Positions 33,001 to 46,600 of a stretch of DNA of 64,000 nucleotides are shown one piece after another (position 1 is the first letter of the stretch; every line of letters starts with the position of its first letter). The stretch covers positions 38,811,557 through 38,875,556 of the forward strand of contig OZ024825.1 in assembly GCA_964016985.1 (NCBI GenBank), read 5' to 3'. The DNA comes from Anodontia alba (Eukaryota; Mollusca; Bivalvia; Lucinida; Lucinidae). The notes below the pieces were generated by a model. That model saw nothing but the letters and a program-made list of their open reading frames with translations, did no database searches and was not told the origin of the DNA. A program made the position numbers and the translations under genes.

Positions 33001-36000
33001 TTTTCAACACACAGTTTAGCACATGCATCTAGTGAAACATTGGATATGTGAAGTGACTGGCCAGTCGTGAGGTCGAAACCCTTGGAGACGGTGAAATCAC
33101 TGACATACTTTCCTAAAGAACACATAAACGCACAGTTAAACAAATGCTTGAAGAAATATCTTTGATAAAGCCTTAGGGCCAAAGGGGAAGTTAAATATTA
33201 ACCTTTGTCATCCGGAATAAATTAAAATGCCACGCCCACTTCTTATTGTCAGCCAATCAGATTACGTAATCCAGATTGTTGATACGAATTCGCATACATA
33301 ACGACAAACAGTGTAGATCCAGATCAGTTGGCTTCTTCAGAAGCCAACAGATCTGGATCTACATTGTTTGCAAAGGCAGGGCATACCCGGGTTCAGCAGG
33401 ACCAGGGTTAAGGATTACAAAGACAGATTCAGAAAATATTAACTACATTACAGTGAAGTACGGGGAGACGTTTTGCAGTCGCGACTTAGCTGGCATCATT
33501 AACTGGGCCGCGCTAGCGGAAACGTGTCTTTGGGCATGTACGGACAGCAAAGGCCAAGATCAGCCTGTGTACGGACAGCAAAGGCCCAGATCAGCCTGCG
33601 CTTTCGCGCAGTCTGATCAGGGCCTTCACTGTCCGCTAATAGAATCATTGGATACTACAGAATGTTTGAATGGAGAGCAAAGGCCCACGCGGATGATACT
33701 TTGCGCATGCGCAGGATGATCAGATTTTGCGCATGCTAAAAGGCACTTGCTTTGCTTGACGCAGCCCAACTGAAATGTAAGATAAACATGTAAGAGCAGA
33801 CAGCTATAATAAATACTTCTTGTTTTTAATCAAAGAAGTACGAGCGTATGTTCGTATTATTTGCTTCATATGAATCGGTACAGACTGGCATTAGTCTATT
33901 TAATTAAATGATGACTACATAAAATGCATTACCTGTACCTACAGAATCAACTGCAACTAAACTCTTCTCCCGGATAGTGAAATCCAGTGACCAGCCTTTA
34001 TAATTATGATACTATTTTGGTTTTATTTTAGTGGTTGTATCAGAAGTATTATAAGAATAACTATTTTGTCATTGGAGACTGCAGCCAGTCTAGAACCGGA
34101 GTACAAATTCGCATTTACCCTATTGTGCTTTCGTCATCCGTCGGAAAGGCGATTTTCGCCTGGCATTTGATGTAAAAATAATGTCAATATTTTTTCATTT
34201 TTTGAACTGAAATAATGACATTCATCAGATGAAACATTGTAACTGGAGAAAGTTAAAAAAAATGATCACTACAAAGATTAATACAAAAAAAAAAAAAAAG
34301 AAAAAAAAAAGAAAAAAAAAAAAAGAAAAGAAACAATATGGTAAAGATTAACCTTTACATTCTCTGGGCTAATTCAGCAGATAACAACTTTGTAATATTT
34401 TTCTTATGTCAGAAATTTGGATTTGACATTTCATGCAACTTGTCTCCATTGGAGATAATTTGCTTGAAATGTCAAATCTCGTTTTCCGGGAAAATAATAA
34501 GAAAAATATTTCAGTATTCGCCTGCTGAAAATTTTACCCAGAGTGCTAAGCATTAAACTTACTTGAATAATGAGAACAGACACTGCTGGAGTGGAGTGCA
34601 GTCTTCGGAAGCTCTAGTACATGAGAATGCTTCAGCACGCACATATTGTTGTTACTGCAGAAATCGAACGATTTACACGTGTAGTTCTGATTACTGTAAC
34701 ACATCCGCGCGCAGTAGTTTGCGCTGGACACTCCACTTATAGATGTATCTCCTTGGGTTTGAGTAACCTGACCTGGGTACTTGGTATAATTGTCTAGGTA
34801 GGTTCCTGAGATTACAAACATTAACCCTTAAAGCGCCAATCACAACTGCAGCAGACGACATTTGTTTTTATTATTTTTCAGAGAAAACATACATTTAATG
34901 TGAATCAATCACAACCGCAGCAGACAATTTTTTTCTTCATTTTTTTTCAGAGAAAACAAGAAATTGTCAATAAGCAGTGTTTATTAAATACCCCACGCTG
35001 AGACCAAAACGTAATGGACGGACAGCTAGACGGACATAATGAAAACAGTATATCCCTCTCCCGTCTCCTCCACACTAACACATTTTGCGGGGCTATAATA
35101 ATAAAATCAACAAATTCAAATAAACATGCTTCAGTACGTCTGTAATATATATGTTATAATTTGGAAAAATCCAACAAAAGCTGTACGATTTCACACAGTA
35201 TACCCATCATTCACTAGGTGCAGTTGTAAAAACGCTAACATTTTGCAAAGAAATATTTTCAGTATCAAAGTTTCACATGCACATCTTCAATCTGTTATGT
35301 TTGTGTAAAGGTTTTGAAAGGTCAAAGTAAAGCTTTAAATGAAGTTGATGTCACAAAGTGTGCCGTATTAATCATCAGTAGCTAGTGCAGCATTTGGCCG
35401 ACTACGTGGAAGTACAGTCGACTCTCGTTATCTCGAATTCCAAGGGACTCTCAGACATACTTCGAGATATCCGTACCTTGATATATCACATTTGCAGAAT
35501 TGAAGAAAAAATAATTCGATAAACCACATTCAACAAATATATATGTAATTAGATCATTGAAGTTAGAGATATATTGAAAATATTGTGGAAAAGAAGAGAA
35601 GTTGCTCCTCTTTTCCACAATATTTTTTTTTGCCTGTTGTTAGATTTAGGCATGGACCAAATTTTCACTTCGAGATAAGCGGTCATTCGAGATAAGCGAG
35701 TTCGAGATAACGAGAGTCAACTGTATTTGGGATCGAAGTGGAATCAGACTTGGCACAAAGCTGAAAGTCTACAGATCTGTGCTGCTGTCAACACTATTAT
35801 ACGCATGTGAAACTTGGGCAGTTCACCAACGGCATGCCAAAAGACTGAACCAATTCCATACAAGCTGTCTTAGAAAATGTCTAAAGATCATGTGGCAAGA
35901 CAGGATTCCAGACACAGAAACCCTGAAAAGGGCACGATGCAGAGTGTAGTGTACATACTCTTCTGAAATTGGCACAATTAAGATGGACAGGCCATGTAAC

Positions 36001-39000
36001 CAGAATAACTGATGAACGTTTGCCTAAGAAAATCCTCTATGGAGAATTACAAGTGGGAAAACGCTCCCATGGTAGTCAGAAGAAGCGATATAAAGACACC
36101 CTCAAAGCTTCCTTTAAAGACTTCAACATTTAATAAACCTTTCATGGATAATAAAATGTCTATTTTTGAGGAATACGAAGCCTTTAAAATGATGCCATTT
36201 TGTGAAGAAATATTTTTTCAGCATCAGAATTTCACATGCACATCGTCACTATGTCTGTAATGTATGTGTAAAGTTTTGAAAAGATCCAACAAAAGCTCTA
36301 AGAGAATTGATTTCACAAAGTATGCACTATTAATTATCATTGACTAGGTGTAGTTGTCGTAAAATGGCTAATTTAATTACCCTGCCATTGTGTCAAAAAC
36401 TATTTGTTTTCTGCATCAAACTCCCACATGCACATCTTCACTATGTCTGTAAATCGGACAAAGGCTAGTGAAGTTATAGAGAAAAAACCTTAATTACTGA
36501 CGGAGTGACAGCCCAGTCAGCATTCTACGTAAATCTATATCGGGCCGTCATCGGCCCGTCAGGGTAGCTGACGGGCCGATGACGGCCCAATGTAGATTTA
36601 CGTAGAATGCTAGCTGGGAGAATCATGGAGATGCTGAAAACAGTATACCACCTCCCACACCTTCTAAAATTCCGTTTTGCACGGGGTATAACAAATGTCA
36701 ACAAGATAATGTCAAGACGTATTTCCTTTGTAAAATCAAAATTTTCGAATGTCGTCTGCTACAAAGCATTGACGCAGAACAAGCAAATGTGAATAAGCAG
36801 TGCTTATTAAATACTCCGGCTCAGAAACCCAAATGTAACGAATGAACGGACGGACAGACGAACGGACAACGTGAAAAAAGTATACCCCCTCCCACAATAC
36901 CCCCGCAAACTGTGATATGAAAATATTCCTTAAATTATTTAGCAAGATAAGTAGAAACCAAAACGTAACAGACGGACAACGTGAAAAAGTATACCCGCCC
37001 ACATAAATAACGGGGGTGGGAGAGGGGGTGCGAGGGGTATACTACGCATTTCAATATCCATTAGACTGGTGCTGAAGCTGTCGGACGGCAGCCAATTTCA
37101 GAAGCATTGCCGCATACTTTAATCAGAAATCGTCCAATACATCAAACTAGTCGCTTGCGTAATTTAACTTTAAATAAAAAAGGTACCTTACCAATTACAA
37201 AAAAGACAGCCAAAAACAATGATAGGACAGCAGGCTGTCGCATCCGCTTATTCCGATCAGGACCTACAGTTTGCTTGACAGTGTTAACAGGACCCAGAAA
37301 CATTTTTATGCGCAAGCTGGTCTAGGTCATCGTATCTTGCCCAAGAAATAAATTACTATTTTACGGTTCACTAGTCTACCGGTTAATACCGCAGTGTTCC
37401 GAGTGGTAAAAAGCGTGCCTTCTTGCAAACGCGAAAATTGCGGATCCAGACAAGTCTGCGCGGTCTATTTTATTTATAGTGCATACTTACAAGGACGGAC
37501 ATTCTTTACGCAAAATTTTAGCAGTTTTATTATTTTGAGTAGCCTGCGCAGCCGATCGGGTCGCGGGTAATTCGTGTAAGATGCACAAATAAAGTCCGCC
37601 AGTATTTGTGGTCAAAAAAAGGACACTTACTGGCTTAATTATCTCCGCCTACTGAATCGAAACCATTCGCATGCGAGATAACTCAGATATCGTATGAATT
37701 GCGCAATCGACAAGACCGCAATATGAAACCTTTTGATGTTTGTTTCTAACAATTTTTCGGTGCAATGACCTCTGTGATGACATCGGAATGTCGCGGTTTG
37801 ATTCTCTGCACTCCACTGAAAGTCTAATGGATATTTGAAACGCGAAGTAACAAAACTTGGTGCAGTTGTCGTAAAATGGCTAAATTAAAAATCCTGTCAC
37901 TTTGTCAAAGAATATTTTCAGCATCAAACTTTCACATGCACTTCTTTAACATGTCTGTAACATATCTTCAATGTTTTGGAAAGATCCAAAGAAAGATGTA
38001 AGAGGAGTTGATTTTACAAATTATAAACTATTAACCATCATTGTCTGGGTGCAGTTGTCCTGAAATGGCTAAATTAAAAACGCTGTCATTTTGTGAAGAA
38101 ATATTTGGTCGGCATCAATGTTTCGCGTGCACATCTTCAGTATGTTTTAAAGGTATGTATAAAGTTCTGAAAAGATCCAACAAAAGTTCTAAGAGGAGAA
38201 TTTCACGAGGTATGCAATTTTAACCATAACATATGCAAAAAGTGTTTGCCGAGTTGATTTCGAAAAGATCTAACAAAAGCTTGAAGAGATAATTTCACAA
38301 AGTATGCACTATATATTAACTATCATTGACTAGGTGCAGCTGTCGTAAAATGACTAAGTTAAAAACCCTGCCAATTTGTCGAAGAGTATTTTTCAGCATC
38401 AAACTCCCACATGCACATCCTCACTATGCCTGTAATATATGGGCAAAGTTTTGAAAAGATCCGACAAAACATGTAAGGGGAGTTGATTTCGCAATATCAG
38501 CCATATTACAAACATCTTATTTAAAGCATTACAAAATGATATACGTTTTGTAGTACTGCCCCTTCTGCCCCTATTTTCCTGTCAGTGTGCATTGTCTAAT
38601 GTTGTCTAACGATCAAGATGTGAAAATTTGAACAAAATCGAATGAAAGGCTAGTGAATTATAGAGCGAAAATCTTAGTTGTTGACGGAATGGCAGAATGA
38701 AAAAAATGACAACATCACAGAATCACGGACATGCTGTAAACAGTATACCCCTTTAAACTTCGTTTTGTGGAGGGTTTTCATTTGAAAATGAAAGACACAA
38801 AGGTGCGGTTGTTATAACCGACTTACAATCAGAGAAGAACTGCAACAGAAAATCCTCCTTGGAACTTCATTACGAAAATACGCCTATTCAAATATATTGA
38901 AAATTTATAACTAAAGAAGGAAAATTTTCAGATAAAAAATTCTGATATTTTTTCATATTTCTGCTCGAAACATAGATTGTGGGTACTCGTTAGAACCGCC

Positions 39001-40636
39001 TGGACGAGGCGGTTCTAACGAGTACCCACAATCTATGTTTTTGAACAAAAATAAAAAAAAATAATGTATACCCCTGTAAACCCCAGTTTTACTATATAAA
39101 AGTGGGGTTTAAGGGGGTCAAAATAATATAGACGTGTTTTCGTTATGTTCAGCAGAAACTAACTTCTGAGGGAAGTGGGGCACTTGAAAGAGTTTTACCT
39201 GATCGCAACCTTCTCATACTACAGATTTGAGACCTCTGCAATGTCTGTCAGAACTTTACATGTACTTTATGACGATTTAGTCTACAAATTCAGAAAAATT
39301 GTTGCCAAAACTAAGTTTTCAGAAGAATTAAAAATTTTGGTCACTCGCTACAAAAAGATAGGTTACAACATGGATATCCTGCAACAAACTGCAAGACCCT
39401 TCTGAAAAGGGGTCTTTATCAACAGGAAAGTTTTTGCAAATTCTTCCCTTTAAGAGTAGACCCCTTTTCAGAGGGGTAGCAAAACAATTCTAAAAATATT
39501 GTCTCGGCTCGACTCTTCCAGCTCTGCATTTGGACAAACCCATTATTGCCAAAAGGGTGACAGGGCATTAAGTTGTAACTCAAAAACAGAATGGCAAACA
39601 TTGTAGATCCAGATGAGACGGCTCATTATGGGCCGTCTCATCGGGATCTACACTGTTTGCAAAAGTATTTGTATTGGTCTACGGGGGGTGGTGGAGTGGT
39701 GCGAAGGTGACGTGTATCTTACGTCACTGGGGCGTCCAACTGATATTGGCTTACAGTTGGGCAATGCCTGCTATCCTCGTAGCAGGCAAAGGAAGAGGGG
39801 GAATGATTTTACTTCTTCTGTTTCTTCACTTTCATTCATGTTTCTCTTTCTTCTCTGTCCCTGTGTTTCATCTCTTCTACTATCTCTTTTCTCACTTTCT
39901 CTGGGAGACGACACAAAATGACCTACAAGGGCTGACGTGTCGTCGTTAAACCCCAACACAATAAACAATGTCTTGGTCTACAGGGCTGTAAGGGTTAAAG
40001 GCTCCGTATTCCTCAAAAATAGACATTTTATTATCCAAGAAAGGTTTAATAAATAGATATATGGTATTAATACAATCATAAAATGTGGCACCTGACAGCC
40101 TGTAAAATTTCAGTTAGCTTCTGGTTCTTGAAATGAAATGATTATTTTTCGTATCTCTGAATTAATGTTGCTAATATTTATTCAGAGATACGATAAAATA
40201 TTTCATTTTTGATCCAGTTCAAAAAAAAAAAAAAAAAGAGACTAACTGAAATTTTACAGGCTGTCAGGTTCTACATTTTATGATCGTATTAATAGCCATA
40301 TATCAATTTATTAAACCTATTTTGGATAAAACATATCTGTTTTGAGGAGTATAAAGCCTTTAATTACTCACTTGCATACAGGTCACACATCTGATGTGAA
40401 ACGACAAGTTTGGGATTCTGGTCCGGGTGAATCTGGCTCAGAAGACATATTCCCGTATCAAAGCAGTAGTCGAATGATAGACAGTCAAATGTTACTGAGG
40501 ATAAACACTGCGATGCGCACTGGTCCACGGAGATACCTTTGTACTGGGCGTCGTTATGCATCAGAACTACTTTCTGTCGCGCAGGAATGAAATGCTGAAT
40601 GTTAGCACCTAAGGAACAAAGAGAGAAAATCTGTAT

Positions 40637-40683
<47 letters not shown>

Positions 40684-43600
40684 TATTTCAGAACATAGGC
40701 CTACGGACCCTTGAGCTATACATTACGAAAACACGCCTATTCAAATATACTGAAAATTTTACCACCAAAAAATGAAAAATTTCAGATAAAAAATTCTGAT
40801 ATTTTATATATTTCTGCTCAACACAGAGATTGTGGGTACTCGTTAGAGCCGCCTCGCCGAGGCGTTCTAATGAGTACCCACGATCTATGTTTTTGAGCAG
40901 AAATAAGAAAAAATAATATATACCCCTGTATACCCCAGTTATACTGTATAAAAGTGGGGTTTTAGGGGGGTCAAAATTATATAGGTATGTTTTCGTGATG
41001 ACAGGCAAACATATAACAAAGCATGTACATAAAACTCTGATTATTTGTGTAACTAATTATATGCATCATCACCACATGCATGCTGACTGAACTGAACATT
41101 TGCTTAGCATGCTTGGTAAAAATTCGGTAGCAATTAAAATGATTTTACTGGCCCCCAATAGTTATCGAATGCATCGGATTGTACTGATTTATGTATCTAC
41201 TTGTTTTATATGTACAGTTTATTGAATATTTTACACCAAATATTTACTCTAGGTTCATATATTGTGAAAAGGAGAAAAAAGGCTCAGCTCGCATTGAGGC
41301 AAACGGATATCAGACCAAACGGCTCTTTAAGCTGGGTATGTATGTCTGCCATCCGTCTCAAAATATTCATTACGAAAACACGCCTATTCAAATTATATTG
41401 AAAATTTCACCACCAAAAAAAAAAATGAAAATTTTCAGATAAAAACTTCTAATATTGTTCATATTTCTGCTCAAAACATAGACTGTTGCGTACTCGTTGG
41501 AACCGCATCGGCAAGGCGGTTCTAACGAGTAACCACAATCTATGTTTTTTAGCAAAATAAGAAAACGTATACCCCTGTAAACCCCAGTTTTACTATATAC
41601 ATGGGGGTTTAAGGGGGTCAAAATTATATAGGCGTGTTTTTGTTATGATAAACATTACCATTTGAGCCGCAACGTCAGGATATGTATCTTCGGACATGTA
41701 CGCCCAGTGAAGATTCAGATCAGCCTGTACATTCGCATAGTCTGATCAGAATCTTCATTAGGCGCATTTTAGATAGTCAAGGATGCAAAGTTTTTTCATG
41801 CGGACAACTAAGACTATGATCAGACTGCGCGGATGCGCTGGCTGATTTTAATCCTCGTTGTGCGCAGATATCAGAAGATACGTTTTCTGACATTTAGACT
41901 CATTTAGTCATGTTCGTATTCAAATTATAGGGAAAGTATGATACGATTTTTTCATTGGTTTCCGAATATTTAGGACAATGTTAATCAAAGCACTGACATC
42001 ACTCTAGGGTCAATTGTCTCTGTGTGTGGTCCTGAACGGGGACTGAAGACTATTTCATTTAACGCTTAACTTCCTGTAATTTAGGCAAACAGTACAGACC
42101 CTGATCAGACGCCGCGTTCTGCAGCGTCTAATCTGGGTCTGTACTGTTTGCGAGTGGTTCAAATGTCCAAGTCCAGGTTTTACAGCTAACCCTCTATCAA
42201 CAGCACTCTGACGTCACAACGACAAGAATAGCGCGGCTATAAATAACTGTTGCCTGGATTTCGTCTAACGCGCGGTTTGATTACATTCGTCAATAATAAT
42301 CACGTAGACAACTACCTTAAGGAAATTTTGGCATTTGTATACTATGGCTCGACTGTAAACAATCGCCCCAAAAACAAAATGGGTGACTTACTTGTGGTTG
42401 CTTGAGTGTCTGGCCGCAAAATGTCTGTATCAAAGACAACAGCCTTGTAGACAAACGTCTATAAAATAGAAGAAAAAACACGTAAAGAAAGAAATGACAG
42501 TGCGACAAAATGTGTCTGTTATGGGTCTGCTTTTGTGTTTGAGTTGAGGTTAAATGGCCTAGGCAACCCATTAGGGTCATGTGGAGCGCGATCAGTCAAG
42601 ACTAGTTCTGTCAGTGAGGTTACATAATGTAGTAACAGTAAACAAGACAAATACATTTTGTTAATAAGAGCCATAATTAGAGCTAAGCCACCTTATGACA
42701 TGCTGTCTGGTCAGGGCTTTTACCGTCCGCCGGAAGTAGCATGAGAAGACTCTCATTGGACTGCAGAGATGCTCCTGTGGACCTGAGACTTTGCAGTGGG
42801 CACGTTTTCTGATGCTGTGGCTCTCATTAACTCTTTGCCCGCTGTTTGCAGCTTTTGCTCCCTGCTGATATCCTTTGCAAACACTTTGGACCCAGATCAG
42901 GCCAGACAAAACGTCGGACGTGATCTGGATCCAAACTGTTTGATACTCTGACGGTATTCCTGAAAGATTTTTTTTTTTTTTTTTGAAAAAAAAAAAAAAA
43001 TAATACTTTGAAAAAAAAATCCAGACGACAAACAATGCATGCAAAATTACCCTGCATGCAAAGAGTTAAAATGTTAACGTAGTTACGCTAAGTATTCGAG
43101 GACCATAAAGCCTTACTAAACTTGTCCTAAAATTGAGAAAATTGTCCATTTGCATCACGAAAAACATACCTATATAATTTTGACCCCCTTACACCCCACC
43201 TTTATATAGTAAAACTGGGGTTTACAGTGGTATACATTATTTTTCTTACTCCTACTCAAAAACATAGATTCGGGGTACTCGTTAGAACCGCCTCGTCGAG
43301 GTGGTTTTAACGAGTATCCACAATCTATGTTTTGAGCAGAAATATGAAAAAAATATCAGAATGTTTTATCTGAAAATTTTCATTTTTTGGTGGTAAAATT
43401 TTCCGTATACTTGGATAGGCATGTTTTCGTAAGATGTCAACAATCAAAGTGAGTAGCCTTCAGAAATGATATAAAGTATGCAAGAAAAAGAATCTTTCGT
43501 GCGTGACAGGTAGATCGAAATATCCGTCCCTCGGGATCATAGTCTTGCATCACTCGGCAAGCTGAATTTTTCTGTCTACCCCTCACACTCATGATAGATT

Positions 43601-46600
43601 CCTAAAAAAATTACTACACATTCTCTTTTTTGTGCTTCTCTTAAAGGAGCGAGGGATTTGACTGTAAAGACATGGTGATTTGAAATCTTGAGCATCTTTA
43701 ATTAGTTTTTTGGTGGTCTGCAGAGGCGGGAATGTGCCGCCCAACATATTGTAACCAGTAGAACAGTGCATGTGAAAATACGCGAGGGAGACACCAGGTT
43801 TTCATAAATGGAATAAATAAGGATATCCATTTCAAACATAATGATATCTCTAATGAAATGCAGATATCTGTACTTGAAATGCAGATATATGTATTTGTTT
43901 GTGTTGAGGTTTTACGGCCCAGTCAACCCAATGGGGTCATGTCGAGCGCGGTTAGTTTACCTAACCACACGTTTACTGGGCAGGCTTAGTCCTCTAAACG
44001 GTTAACCAGTATTGTGCACATTCTTTCGCCAGAAACTGACAACTGCCCTTCTTGAATCAGCGGAAGGGAGAGAATGACCGTAGAAAATATTTCATGATCA
44101 ATCTCCACGAAAGAATGCTGCCGATCTCGGCGGGGGTTGAACCCGCGACCTCCTGGTCTCCAGTCGGACGACGCATCCAACTGAGCCACCGAGGCCGGCA
44201 ATATATGTATTTAATTTAGAAATAAAGATATCTGTATTTCAAATACAGGTATCTGCATTTGCATCACGAAAACATGCCTATATATCTCAATTCATTTACA
44301 TATATCTGCATTTTTATTAGAGATATTTGTAATAACAATAAAATAAAGATATCTGTGTTTATTAGCAAATATATCTATTTGAAATGCAGGTATCTAAATT
44401 AAATGGATAAAACAATAAAATAGGTTGCCTTAGATTTTGTCATGCTTTAGCTCAGTTTAGTATTGAATGTTGTGAGAAACTATGCTAGAAGTAGTCACCC
44501 CCTAAACTTATACTGAGGTCACTCAGTAGGAACTTATTCAATGTACTTGGATGAAAATGCCTTTTCCCGCCTTTTAATACAGTCGTAAATCACTAAAAAA
44601 TGCATGCTTCTGTATTATTGAATTTATAAAACCTGTTGAGGAATACTTGTAATTAAGATGCACCCCATCCACCGTCACCACCACCCCTGCAAATTGTTAA
44701 TTTTAATAAGTCATTATCTTTCTTATAAATCCTTTATATATGAGTAATATTAAGCTTCAAACTTAGTTTTCTTGCAGCAATTTTGCCTCCTGTCCTCTTT
44801 CATTCAGAGTGATACGTAGGATGATGAAACTTAAAAGTCAATTTTTTTTTTATTTTTGGAAAGTCACAAATTGGTTGGTTGCTCATTAGGTTGCACCTAT
44901 TTCATATTACCTGTATATACCTACGTAGACTTAGTGTGCGTTAAAAGAAAAAGAAAGTCGTGCCATTTCGACCAATAAAAAGATGGGTTGGGTGTCTTAT
45001 GTAGAGTTTGTATTAAAACAAGATAGGAGTCTCTTCTAGTCAAGCTTGTCTTCCTAGTCTTTCGTATGTGGTAAAATGTAAGCTTATTAATCGCTTCAAA
45101 AATAATCTCACACCTTAGTTAGCCAAAATGCAATGAAACACAACAAGGAAAGCTACGAACATATGTTGTTTTTTTTTTTCAAAACTTTTCAAAAAGGAGA
45201 AATATATTTCAGTAATAAATAATGTTGATATTCGTAAATGTTTTATGGCTTTCCAGATAAGTGTACATATGTTAGAAATCCTTTGGGAGCAGTCTGATCT
45301 GGGTCCACATTGTTTGCCTGTATGCAAAAAATAGGTTTGAAAAGTTTGCAAGAATATTCAGCAGACGACATAAACAGACGACATTTTCAGATGCAGGTTT
45401 TCTTGGCGCTTTAAGGGTTAATAATCCTTTTATCACGTTTAGTTAGCTCATCGCAAAAGTATTATAAATTAACATCGCATTAATGTCGAGCCAACGGTGA
45501 TGCTGCATCGACTTTGGTACGACGTTGTATAAACGCCATGTGCCCACTGGGTGGTATTTTAGAAAATAAAAGCGACATACTTGTCCTGAAGTCATTTTGA
45601 CTGGAACTTGAAATCCTGTTTCATACACATAGTTCTTCATAGTCGTCATAGCCTCACTAACTGTTGGTTCAATAAACTGATTATTGTCAACAGTCTCTGC
45701 AAACAAAACATTATAACATATCATGCAATATTAATGTTGCTGACCGAACAGATTAACTTTAGAACATTATCATATAAAATTATGGTTTATGCCTCCAGTC
45801 AAATCATCAAATATAAGCATTACGAAAACACGCCTATTCAAATAAATAGAAAATTTCACCTTCAAAAACTGAAAATTTTCAGATAAAAGAAATCAGATAT
45901 TTTTTCATATTTCTGCTCAAAACATAGATTGTGGGTACTCGTTAGAACACCTTGTTGAGGCGGTTCTAACGAGTGCCCATAATCTATGTTTGGAGCAAAA
46001 ATAAGACAAATAATGTATACCCCTATAAACCCAAGTTTCACTATATAAAAGTGGGATTTAAGGGGGTCAAAATTATATAGGCGTGTTTTCGTGATGTGTT
46101 TCAATTAACCTACCCATTAAAGTCAAACACCATAATGACAGCAATTTTCAAAACGGGTAATATTTATGGAGATGAACAAAAGTAACAGAGAGGCAGTTTT
46201 GTAATATTTCAACACATCAGTGACGCCTTTTGAATTATTGAAATAATCGTATTTATTATTAACTTTTGCAGTCTTTTGAAAAATATGAAACTTGATTTGA
46301 TGCGTCATTTCATATGACTACAAACTGAAATGACAACCATCACAGTTGTTTGATTTTATTTTGAATTGTTCTCAAGACTGTTGAAACAGGAATATTTAAA
46401 TGGTGTTTGAATAATGTACTGGTAGTCCATGACTATCTTCCATAATCAAAAGATATGGTGTGCTTCTACAGGAATGAACAAACTGCCAAATACTGCTTAA
46501 CCCTTGTCCTGCTGAATAAATTAAGATGCTACATCTTTTTCAAGTTTTCAGCCATTCAGATTACTTGATCCTGATTGTTGATATAAATTCATATAATAAA

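Noticed and set aside
37107..37325. Open frame of 72 codons, basic
   Set aside because: No splice sites that fit a neighbour, no recognisable motif, and it lies in a decayed repeat region.
44130..44200. A tRNA-like sequence with both polymerase III boxes
   Set aside because: The acceptor stem does not close and the sequence continues into a SINE body and tail.
43986..44201. Open frame of 71 codons on the minus strand (SVAQLDASSDWRPGG)
   Set aside because: This is a typical translation of a tRNA-derived SINE head and body.
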